Assembly (NCBI RefSeq): GCF_031834615.1
Contig: NZ_CP115543.1
Coordinates: 2,863,001-2,927,000, forward strand
DNA length: 64,000 bases
Reading direction: 5' to 3'
Origin: Stenotrophomonas aracearum
GTDB taxonomy: Bacteria > Pseudomonadota > Gammaproteobacteria > Xanthomonadales > Xanthomonadaceae
Positions 57,385 to 64,000 of this stretch are shown one piece after another; positions within the stretch are counted from its first letter, which is position 1, and the number at the start of each line of letters is the position of its first letter. Made by a program: the position numbers and the translations under genes. The notes under the pieces were generated by a model. The model saw nothing but the letters and a program-made list of their open reading frames with translations. It had not been told where the DNA came from and ran no database searches.

Positions 57385-59502
57385 GTGATCTCTCGCACTC
57401 CCAAAATGATTCTGCTGACCCTGGCCGTTTCGGCCGCGCTGGTCGGCTGCGGCAAGAACGAAGCACCGGCTACGGACAGCGCGGCCTCCACCGCCACCCC
57501 GACCGCCGCTGCCCCGGCCGCCACCGAGTTCAAGCTCGACGAAAGCAAGCTGCCGGCCTACAACGCCTTCCACCCGTCCGACCTGGACAAGAGCCTGGAC
57601 GCCTGCACCGCGTTCGGCGACTACGTGAACAGCAAGTGGCTGGCCGCCAATGAAATCCCGGGCGACCGCACCAGCTGGGGCGCCTTCACCATCCTGGACG
57701 AGCGCTCGGTCGCCGTGCAGCACCAGCTGGCCGAACAGGTCGCGGCGGTGAAGAACCCGACCGGCATCGAAAAGATCGTCGGCGACTTCTGGGCCACCGG
57801 CATGGACGAAGCCAAGATCAACGCGCAGGGCATCGAGCCGATCAAGGCCGACCTGGCCGCCATCGACGCGCTGCAGGACAAGGACGCCATCGCCAACTAC
57901 CTGCGCACCAGCGCGGCCAAGGGCGAGAACGTGCTGTTCGGCTTCGGACCGGAAGCGGACTTCAAGAACTCCTCGCAGAACATCGCCTATGCCAGCCAGG
58001 GCGGCCTGGGCCTGCCGGACACCACCTACTACACCGACGCCAAGAACGCCGACAAGCTGAAGGCTTACCAGGCGCACGTGGCCAAGGTGCTGGAACTTTC
58101 CGGCGCGACCGCTGAAGATGCCGCCAAGCAGGCTGCGGACGTGGTGAAGTTCGAAACCCGCCTGGCCAAGGCGTCCAAGTCCAGCGAGCAGCTCTCGCGC
58201 GACGTGTCGCTGTACTACAACCCGGTCAGCGTTGCCGACGCGGACAAGCTCACCCCGAACTTCAGCTGGACCGAGTTCTTCAAGGCACAGGGCATTGCCG
58301 CGCCGGAGAAGTTCTCGCTGGCCATTCCAAGCTTCCACCAGGAAGTGAGCAAGGCGCTGGGCGACACCGACCCGTCGGTGTGGCGTTCCTACCTGCGCTT
58401 CCGCACCATCGACGGCGCCTCGCCGTACCTGTCCGACGCCTTCGCCGACCAGAACTTCCAGTTCTACGGCAAGACCCTCAACGGCCAGAAGGAAATGAAG
58501 CCGCGTTGGAAGCGCGTGCTGGGCACCATCGAAAACGATGCCGGCGAAGCGTTCGGCCAGCTGTACGTCAAGGTCGCCTTCTCGCCCGAATCCAAGGCCA
58601 AGATGGAAGAGCTGGTCAAGAACCTGGCCGCCTCCCTCAAGGAGCGCATCCAGGGGCTGACCTGGATGAGCGACGAAACCAAGGCCAAGGCCATCGCCAA
58701 GTGGGAAACCTTCACCCCGAAGATCGGCTACCCGGACAAGTGGCGCGACTGGAGCGGGCTGACCACCGGCCGTGACAGCTACTTCGGCAACGTGCGCGCG
58801 GCCAACGAGTTCAACTACAAGTTCGCCCTGTCCAAGATCGGCAAGCCGGTCGACAAGACCGAGTGGGGCATGACCCCGCAGACGGTCAACGCGTACTACA
58901 ACCCGCTGCAGAACGAGATCGTGTTCCCGGCCGCCATCCTGCAGCCGCCGTTCTTCGACCCGAAGGCCGACGACGCGCTGAACTACGGCGGCATCGGTGC
59001 GGTGATCGGCCACGAAATGACCCACGGTTACGACGACCAGGGCAGCCGCTTCGGGCCGACCGGCAACTTCGAGAACTGGTGGAGCGAGGCTGACACCAAG
59101 AACTTCAGCGGCCTGACCGGCAAGCTGGTCAACCAGTTCGACGGGTACAAGGTGGGCGACACGGCGGTGAACGGCAAGCTGACCCTGGGCGAGAACATCG
59201 CCGACCTGGGTGGCCTGGCGACCGCGTACGACGCCCTGCAGAAGGCCAGTGCCGGCAAGGATGACCCGATGGTGGACGGCCTCAGCCGCGACCAGCGCTT
59301 CTTCTTCAACTGGGCCACCGTGTGGCGCACCAAGTACACCCCGGAAAACGCAGCGGTCCGCCTGAAGACCGATCCGCACGCCCCGGCCGCGTTCCGTGCC
59401 ATGGGCGCGCCGTCGAACCTGCCGACCTTCGCGAAGGCGTTCGAGTGCAAGCCGGGTTCGCCGATGGTCCGCGCCGGCGACAAGCAGGTCGTGATCTGGT
59501 AA
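57385..59502 (+). CDS. M13 family metallopeptidase, lipoprotein, intact zinc site
   Basis: A neprilysin-like zinc peptidase of 705 residues. It has a lipoprotein signal with lipobox LVGC (Cys 22) and a long M13_N helical domain followed by the catalytic M13 domain. The zinc site is HEMTH (His 543, Glu 544, His 547) with the third ligand Glu 603 and Asp 607 in GENIADLGG. The substrate-binding NAYY motif is in VNAYYNPLQNEIVFPA. The start is the GTG at 57385, with GGAGG seven bases upstream. It likely digests peptides at the envelope. A related gene follows after a terminator. Confidence 0.95.
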   Translation: MISRTPKMILLTLAVSAALVGCGKNEAPATDSAASTATPTAAAPAATEFKLDESKLPAYNAFHPSDLDKSLDACTAFGDYVNSKWLAANEIPGDRTSWGAFTILDERSVAVQHQLAEQVAAVKNPTGIEKIVGDFWATGMDEAKINAQGIEPIKADLAAIDALQDKDAIANYLRTSAAKGENVLFGFGPEADFKNSSQNIAYASQGGLGLPDTTYYTDAKNADKLKAYQAHVAKVLELSGATAEDAAKQAADVVKFETRLAKASKSSEQLSRDVSLYYNPVSVADADKLTPNFSWTEFFKAQGIAAPEKFSLAIPSFHQEVSKALGDTDPSVWRSYLRFRTIDGASPYLSDAFADQNFQFYGKTLNGQKEMKPRWKRVLGTIENDAGEAFGQLYVKVAFSPESKAKMEELVKNLAASLKERIQGLTWMSDETKAKAIAKWETFTPKIGYPDKWRDWSGLTTGRDSYFGNVRAANEFNYKFALSKIGKPVDKTEWGMTPQTVNAYYNPLQNEIVFPAAILQPPFFDPKADDALNYGGIGAVIGHEMTHGYDDQGSRFGPTGNFENWWSEADTKNFSGLTGKLVNQFDGYKVGDTAVNGKLTLGENIADLGGLATAYDALQKASAGKDDPMVDGLSRDQRFFFNWATVWRTKYTPENAAVRLKTDPHAPAAFRAMGAPSNLPTFAKAFECKPGSPMVRAGDKQVVIW

Positions 59503-59538
59503 TCCATCACGTCCCTGCGTGATGCGTGAATGCGCACG

Positions 59539-59563
59539 AAGGCCCGGGCACTGCCCGGGCCTT
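59539..59563 (+). terminator. Terminator between the two M13 genes
   Basis: AAGGCCCGGGC/GCCCGGGCCTT stem with a 3-nt loop, followed by TTTGTGTTT, 36 nt after the first M13 stop. The two paralogues are therefore probably separate transcripts. Confidence 0.85.
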
Positions 59564-59594
59564 TGTGTTTGCATGCGGCGTTTTCATTGGGTCT

Positions 59595-59603
59595 TGCTAT
59601 AGT
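59595..59603 (+). promoter_or_regulatory. Extended -10 promoter of the second M13 gene
   Basis: TGC directly before TATAGT gives an extended -10 element. No -35 box is visible at the right distance. It lies 35 nt before the ATG at 59638, after the upstream terminator. Confidence 0.5.
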
Positions 59604-59637
59604 GCGCCGGTCTTCAATCCTTCCGGATTTGCTTCGC

Positions 59638-61647
59638 ATGCCCAACCTTCGTCCGCTTGCCATCGCCCTGGGTCTGGGCCTGGCCACCCTGGTCGTCACC
59701 GACGCCTCCGCCGCCCCGAAAAAGAAGGCTGCCAGCCGCGCACCTGCCGTTGCCGCGCAGTGCAGCGACTTTCATGACGTCACCAATGCCGGGTGGTTGA
59801 AGGCCAACCCGGTGCCGCAGACCGGCGCCACCACCGCGCTGGGCCAACTGGCCGAACGTACCCGCGTGCAGCAGCGCGAACTGCTGGATGGCGCGATGAA
59901 GGCGCCGCAGGGCAACGTGCAGAAACTGCTGGGCGACTTCTGGGCCAGTGGCCTGGACGAAGCCGCGGTGGAGGCCGATGGCTCGCAGCCGATCGCCCCG
60001 CTGCTGACCCGCATCAACGCGATCAAGAAAGCCAAGGACGTACCGGCCTCGATCGCCGCGCTGCACCAGGTCGGCATCCCGGTGGCGTTCAACTTCGCCC
60101 CGGACATCGACCTGAAGGCGCTGGACCGCCACATCGGCTACTTCATGCAGGGCGGCATGGGCCTGCCCGACCCGGCCTTCTACACGCGTACCGACGCCGA
60201 CACCGTGGCCCTGATGGCCCGTTACCGCGCCTACGTCAAGCAGATCCTGGCGCTGACCGGCACCAAGGCCGCCGACCTCGACGCCGAGTCGCAGGCGGTG
60301 ATCGCGCTGGAAACCGAGCTTGCGCGCAACGCGCAGTCTCTGGCCGGCATCAACAACCCGTTCAACAACTACGCGCCGATCTCCACCAAGGAGCTCAACA
60401 GCCGCTACCGCAACCTGCAGCTGGACGCCTTCCTGAAGGCGCAGGGCGTCAACGACGACCTGGTCTCGCTGTCCGACCCGGCGCTGTTCAAGGCGCTCGA
60501 CGGCATGGTCACCCGGATCAAGCCCGAGCAGTGGAAGGCCTACCTGCGCTGGCGCGTGGGCGACGCGATGGCGCCGTACCTGTCCAAGGCCTACCGCGAT
60601 GCCGAATTCGAATTCCGCGGCCGCGTGATCCGTGGCGAGACCATCGCCCCGGCACGCTGGGAGCAGGTGCTCGACGCCATCAACGTGGCCGCCGGCCCGA
60701 TGGTCGGCCGCGAATACGCCGCGCGCCATCTGTCGGCTGAAGATCGCCGCCAGGCGGCAGTGATCGCCGACAAGATCCGCGAGACCCAGATCGAAGCGGT
60801 CAAGGCCAACAGCTGGCTGAGCGCGGAAGCCAAGACCGAAGCGCAGGCCAAGCTGGCCGCGATGAAGATCGAGATCGGTACCCCGCTGCGCGACCTGGAC
60901 TACAGCGTGCAGCCGATGGGCCGTGGCAGCTTCGGCAGCAACATGCTGATCGCCTCGACCTGGCGCCACCGCGAAGAAATGAAGCGGATCGGCAAGGGCA
61001 ACGCCGACCGTCGCTGGGACGTGCTGCCGCAGCAGCCGGCACTGGCCTATGACATCGCGCAGAACCGCCTGATCGTCACCGCCGCCGCACTGCAGGGTCC
61101 GATCTTCAACGCCCGGTCCGACACCGCCGACAAGTACGGCAGCTACGGCGCGCTGGTCGCGCATGAGCTGACCCGTGCGATCGACGCCAAGGGCTCGCTG
61201 GTGGATGCCAAGGGCGAGCTGCGCAGCTGGTGGACCCCGGCCGACAAGACCGCCTGGAACCTGCTGGGCAACCGCGTGGCTGCGCAGTTCAGCGGCTACG
61301 AGTTCCCCGGCGTGAAGGGCGCCAAGGTCAACGGCGAACTGACCCGCGAAGAAAACCTGGCCGACCTGGCCGGGCTGGAGTTGGCATGGGCGGCGTACAA
61401 CGCCGTGGAGCCGGGCGCCAAGCCGGCCACCCAGCAGGGCTTCTTCCGCGCCTGGGCCAGCCTGTGGCCGCAGCAGCTGTCGCCGAACGAAGCCGCGCAG
61501 CGGCTGACCTCGGACACCATGGCGCCGGGCAAGTGGCGCACCAACGGTCCGCTGTCGAACCTGCCGTCGTTCGGTGCCACCTACAGCTGCAAGCCGGGCC
61601 AGCCGATGCAGCGCGTGGAAGGCGACCAGATCAAGGTCTGGCGCTGA
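59638..61647 (+). CDS. M13 peptidase paralogue with a degenerate zinc site (predicted pseudo-peptidase)
   Basis: A 669-residue protein with a signal peptide (MPNLRPLAIALGLGLATLVV, cleavage near DASA/A) and the full M13_N plus M13 layout. It is collinear with the neighbour at 57385-59502. The zinc motif reads HELTR (509-513): the second His is Arg (codon CGT). The third-ligand region is kept (Glu 572, Asp 576 in EENLADLAG). The segment equal to NAYY reads LAYDIAQNRLIV, so the substrate-binding Asn is also lost. It lacks the lipobox of its neighbour and should be soluble in the periplasm. Hydrolysis is probably lost or weak; a binding or regulatory role is possible. Confidence 0.93.
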   Translation: MPNLRPLAIALGLGLATLVVTDASAAPKKKAASRAPAVAAQCSDFHDVTNAGWLKANPVPQTGATTALGQLAERTRVQQRELLDGAMKAPQGNVQKLLGDFWASGLDEAAVEADGSQPIAPLLTRINAIKKAKDVPASIAALHQVGIPVAFNFAPDIDLKALDRHIGYFMQGGMGLPDPAFYTRTDADTVALMARYRAYVKQILALTGTKAADLDAESQAVIALETELARNAQSLAGINNPFNNYAPISTKELNSRYRNLQLDAFLKAQGVNDDLVSLSDPALFKALDGMVTRIKPEQWKAYLRWRVGDAMAPYLSKAYRDAEFEFRGRVIRGETIAPARWEQVLDAINVAAGPMVGREYAARHLSAEDRRQAAVIADKIRETQIEAVKANSWLSAEAKTEAQAKLAAMKIEIGTPLRDLDYSVQPMGRGSFGSNMLIASTWRHREEMKRIGKGNADRRWDVLPQQPALAYDIAQNRLIVTAAALQGPIFNARSDTADKYGSYGALVAHELTRAIDAKGSLVDAKGELRSWWTPADKTAWNLLGNRVAAQFSGYEFPGVKGAKVNGELTREENLADLAGLELAWAAYNAVEPGAKPATQQGFFRAWASLWPQQLSPNEAAQRLTSDTMAPGKWRTNGPLSNLPSFGATYSCKPGQPMQRVEGDQIKVWR

Positions 61648-61666
61648 GGAAACCGCGGGATACGCG

Positions 61667-61690
61667 GAGCCGGGCAGAGCCCGGCTCTAC
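61667..61690 (-). repeat. SMAG-type REP palindrome
   Basis: Read on the minus strand: GTAG AGCCGGGCTCTGCCCGGCTC, a GTAG head and a GAGCCGGGC/GCCCGGCTC hairpin. It lies 19 nt after the second M13 stop, before a terminator. Confidence 0.8.
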
Positions 61691-61697
61691 GCTCGGA

Positions 61698-61725
61698 AAT
61701 GCCGCGATCCTGGTCGCGGCATTTT
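61698..61725. terminator. Bidirectional terminator between M13 paralogue and rhomboid gene
   Basis: AAATGCCGCGA/TCGCGGCATTTTT stem flanked by A and T tracts, in the gap between two convergent genes. Confidence 0.88.
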
Positions 61726-61746
61726 TCGTTGTGCGTTCAACGTCGA

Positions 61747-62415
61747 TTACACGCTGCGCAGATGGTTGGGCCGCTTCGGTCCACCCGGCGGGCGCCGCTT
61801 GAACGGCGGTTGGCCGCGCCAGTAGCGGATCAACAGCCAGCCGAACAGCATGCCGCCCAGGTGCGCGAAGTGGGCCACGCCCGGCTGCCAGCCGGTCGCG
61901 CCCAACACCAGTTCCATGACGCCGAATACGATCACGAAGGTGCGTGCCTTCATCGGAATGGGCGGGAACAGCAGCATCACGCGCTGGTTCGGGAACAGCA
62001 TGCCGTAGGCCAGCAACAGGCCGAACACGCCACCGGAGGCACCGAGCACGGTCGCCGGGTCGGTCAGCATCGCGCCGACCAGCAGCTGGCACAGGCCGGC
62101 GCCGGCCACGCAGACCAGGTAATAGATGAGGAAGCGCTTCTCGCCCCAGGTCTGCTCCAGCGGCGCGCCGAACATGAAGAGCGCCAGCATGTTGAAGAAC
62201 AGGTGGCCGAAGCTGCCATGCAGGAAGCCATAGGTGAGCAGCTGCCACGGCTGGAAGTTGCCGCCCGGCGAGAACGGGTCGAAGCCACCGCGCAGCGGTT
62301 GCAGCATGAACGGCTCGAAGGTGCCGTTGCCGAGCAGGAACGGCTGCTGCAGCAGGAACAGCACGATGTTGGCGATCAACAGTGCCTTGGTAACGGTGGG
62401 CAGTCGCGGAAACAT
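61747..62415 (-). CDS. Rhomboid family intramembrane serine protease
   Basis: A 222-residue membrane protein with six predicted helices. The catalytic dyad is Ser 127 (GASGGVFG) and His 185 (AHFAHLGG); the oxyanion-hole region HGSFGHLFFN supplies His 71 and Asn 75. Substrates are unknown. The ATG at 62415 has AAGGA nine bases upstream. An upstream in-frame extension to 62475 overlaps the next gene and was rejected. Confidence 0.92.
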   Translation of the reverse strand: MFPRLPTVTKALLIANIVLFLLQQPFLLGNGTFEPFMLQPLRGGFDPFSPGGNFQPWQLLTYGFLHGSFGHLFFNMLALFMFGAPLEQTWGEKRFLIYYLVCVAGAGLCQLLVGAMLTDPATVLGASGGVFGLLLAYGMLFPNQRVMLLFPPIPMKARTFVIVFGVMELVLGATGWQPGVAHFAHLGGMLFGWLLIRYWRGQPPFKRRPPGGPKRPNHLRSV

Positions 62416-62449
62416 GGGGGCATCCTTTGGAACCGGGCCCATCATAACG

Positions 62450-62821
62450 TCAGCCCGGGCCCCACACCGCAGCATCCAGGTCGTCTTCGGCCCGGGGCAT
62501 GTGCTTGACCCGGCCGCGCTCCATCACCACGCCTTCGGCGCGCAGCCGCTGGTTCTGCTCGCGCCAGCCGCGCGAGCCTTCCGGCATGGCGATCCGACCG
62601 TCCGAGCGCAGCACCCGGTGCCAGGGCAGGTCCGGGTCGTCGTTCATGCCCAGCACCCGCGCGGTCAGCCGGGCCCGGCCCGGCAACCCGGCCTTGGCCG
62701 CGACCTGGCCGTAGCCCATCACCTGCCCGCGGGGGATCGCGCGGATCACCGCCACGATCCGCGCACGTGCCTGCGCGGCGGCATCGGCCGCGTCGTCGGC
62801 GCTGGGCGAGGACTTTTTCAT
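62450..62821 (-). CDS. Alkyltransferase-like protein (MGMT family without the acceptor Cys)
   Basis: A 123-residue DNA-binding protein of the MGMT/Atl family. The segment that in methyltransferases reads PCHRV is PWHRV here (66-70), so the alkyl-accepting Cys is replaced by Trp. The HTH region IPRGQVMGYGQVAAKAGLPG and the arginine-finger helix ARLTARVLGMN are kept. Such proteins bind O6-alkylguanine and hand the lesion to nucleotide excision repair. It stops 35 nt before the rhomboid start and lies 13 nt after gor on the same strand. Confidence 0.9.
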   Translation of the reverse strand: MKKSSPSADDAADAAAQARARIVAVIRAIPRGQVMGYGQVAAKAGLPGRARLTARVLGMNDDPDLPWHRVLRSDGRIAMPEGSRGWREQNQRLRAEGVVMERGRVKHMPRAEDDLDAAVWGPG

Positions 62822-62834
62822 GCGCGGGACCTCC

Positions 62835-64000
62835 TCAACGCATCAGTACGATTTCTTCGGACGAGGTCGGGTGGATGGCCACGGTGTCGTCCAGCTGCGC
62901 CTTGGTTACACCCATTTTCACCGCCACCGCGAACCCCTGCAGGATTTCGTCGGCGGCTTCGCCGAGCAGGTGCACGCCGACCACGCGTTCGTCTTCGCCT
63001 ACGCACACCAGCTTGAACAGGCTGCGCTGCGAGCCGTCGGCCAGCGCCTGGACCATCGGGCGGAAGTTGGTGCAGTACACGCGCACGTCGCCGTGGCGCT
63101 CGCGCGCCTCCTGTTCGGTCAGGCCTACCGCGCCCAGCGCCGGGTGCGAGAAGACCACGCTGGCGACGTTTTCGTAGTCCATCTTCGCCTGCGGCTTGCC
63201 ACCGAACAGCCGGTCCATCAGCTTGCGCGCAGCGGCGATCGCCACCGGGGTCAGGCCGACCTTGCCGGCGATATCGCCCACTGCATGCACGCTGGGCACG
63301 GCGGTGGTCTGCCAGTCGTCGACGTCCACTTCGCCTTTGTCGCCAATGGCAATTCCCAGCGCTTCCAGCCCCAGTCCGGCACTGTTGCCACGGCGGCCGG
63401 TAGCGAAGAACAGCTGGTCGAAACGCGGTTCGGCCGGGCCGTCGTGACCGTAGGCGATGACATCGTCACCGTCGCGGCGCAGCTCGCGCAGGCGGTAATT
63501 GAAGTGCAGCTGCACGCCGTGGTGGCGCAGGTTCTCGGCCAGCTGTGCGGTCAGTTCCGCGTCGAAGCGTTCCAGCAGGCGTTCGCCCCGCACCAGCAGG
63601 GTGACCCGGCTGCCCAGCGCCTGCAGCAACCCGGCCAGCTCGACCGCGATATAGCCGCCGCCGACGATCGCCACGCGCTCCGGTGCACTGCACAGGTTGA
63701 AGAAATCGTCGGACACCGAACCCAGTTCGGCCCCGGGAATGTCCGGGCGCTGCGGGTGCGCGCCGGTGGCCAGCAGGATGTGCTCGCCGCTGATGCGGAT
63801 GCCGTCGCTGCATTCCACCGTGTGCGCATCGACCAGCCGCCCCTTGCGCGGCACGCGCACCACGCCGGTGTCGTCCAGGCGCTTGAGGTAGCTGGCATGG
63901 ATGTTGGCGATGTAGCCCTGGCGGTGCACCACCAGTTCCTTCCAGTCCAGCGTCGGCCGGGTAGGCACGTCGAAGCCCATTGCGGCGGCGAGCGTCACCC
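62835..64000 (-). CDS. gor: Glutathione-disulfide reductase (N-terminal part outside the window)
   Basis: FAD- and NADPH-dependent reductase that keeps glutathione reduced. About 388 C-terminal residues are visible. The NADPH-binding domain has VGGGYIAVELAGLLQALGS, then the FAD segment SVHAVGDIAGK, and the dimerisation domain ends in HPTSSEE, containing the active-site His-Glu pair. The redox-active CxxxxC and first FAD loop lie upstream, outside the window. Residues VRGERLLERFD after the NADPH loop agree with NADPH preference. Assignment to glutathione rather than another disulfide is by overall similarity. Confidence 0.88.
   Translation of the reverse strand, partial: VTLAAAMGFDVPTRPTLDWKELVVHRQGYIANIHASYLKRLDDTGVVRVPRKGRLVDAHTVECSDGIRISGEHILLATGAHPQRPDIPGAELGSVSDDFFNLCSAPERVAIVGGGYIAVELAGLLQALGSRVTLLVRGERLLERFDAELTAQLAENLRHHGVQLHFNYRLRELRRDGDDVIAYGHDGPAEPRFDQLFFATGRRGNSAGLGLEALGIAIGDKGEVDVDDWQTTAVPSVHAVGDIAGKVGLTPVAIAAARKLMDRLFGGKPQAKMDYENVASVVFSHPALGAVGLTEQEARERHGDVRVYCTNFRPMVQALADGSQRSLFKLVCVGEDERVVGVHLLGEAADEILQGFAVAVKMGVTKAQLDDTVAIHPTSSEEIVLMR

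Overview
The window is high-GC chromosomal DNA from a gammaproteobacterium of the Xanthomonadaceae, most probably Stenotrophomonas. Three things point there. The 14-gene nuo operon has separate nuoC and nuoD. The block asd-fimV-truA-trpF sits near accD. Intergenic palindromes with a GTAG head match the SMAG REP elements known from S. maltophilia. Species cannot be fixed from this sequence. No phage, insertion sequence, CRISPR array or classical defence island was seen; the content is mostly core metabolism.

Layout. 1-4480: infB (cut by the window edge), nusA and rimP on the minus strand, behind a good sigma70-type promoter and a structured leader that resembles the rimP leader attenuator. 4559-4971: two identical initiator tRNA genes, each with a terminator. 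5081-20029: the complete respiratory complex I operon nuoA-N on the minus strand. 20142-21524: tRNA-Leu(GAG), secG and tpiA upstream of it. 21673-24879: a 2-oxoglutarate/Fe(II)-type oxygenase, divergent from an overlapping pair of a family-4 glycosyltransferase and a polysaccharide deacetylase. 24935-32701: cell-wall, fatty-acid and tryptophan genes (glmM, accD, trpA, an embedded lipoprotein, trpB, trpF, truA) with the LysR regulator trpI divergent from trpB. 32704-38907: fimV, asd, a 2-hydroxyacid dehydrogenase, aroC and prmB.

39037-40526 holds a SCO1-type copper chaperone overlapping psd. 40595-44732 holds rraB, a MltD-like lytic transglycosylase, a HerA-like ATPase and greB. 44717-50000 holds a DUF3025 protein, rimO, a dienelactone hydrolase, a HIT protein, a 55-residue membrane protein, dcd and mrp. 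50452-55523 is an outer-membrane TonB-dependent receptor followed by a secreted S9 peptidase, a likely peptide-scavenging pair. 55598-64000 holds a FAD oxidoreductase, two tandem M13 metallopeptidase paralogues, a rhomboid protease, an alkyltransferase-like DNA repair protein and the C-terminal part of gor.

The most interesting observations are these: the second M13 paralogue has lost one zinc-binding His (HELTR instead of HExxH) and the NAYY-type motif, and looks like a pseudo-peptidase beside an intact copy; the rimP leader attenuator; a lipoprotein gene translationally packed between trpB and trpA; a 145-nt inverted pair of REP units whose GTAG head supplies the trpI stop codon; and the position of the nuo operon between tRNA-Leu and tRNA-fMet in a neighbourhood that in E. 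coli has no nuo genes.
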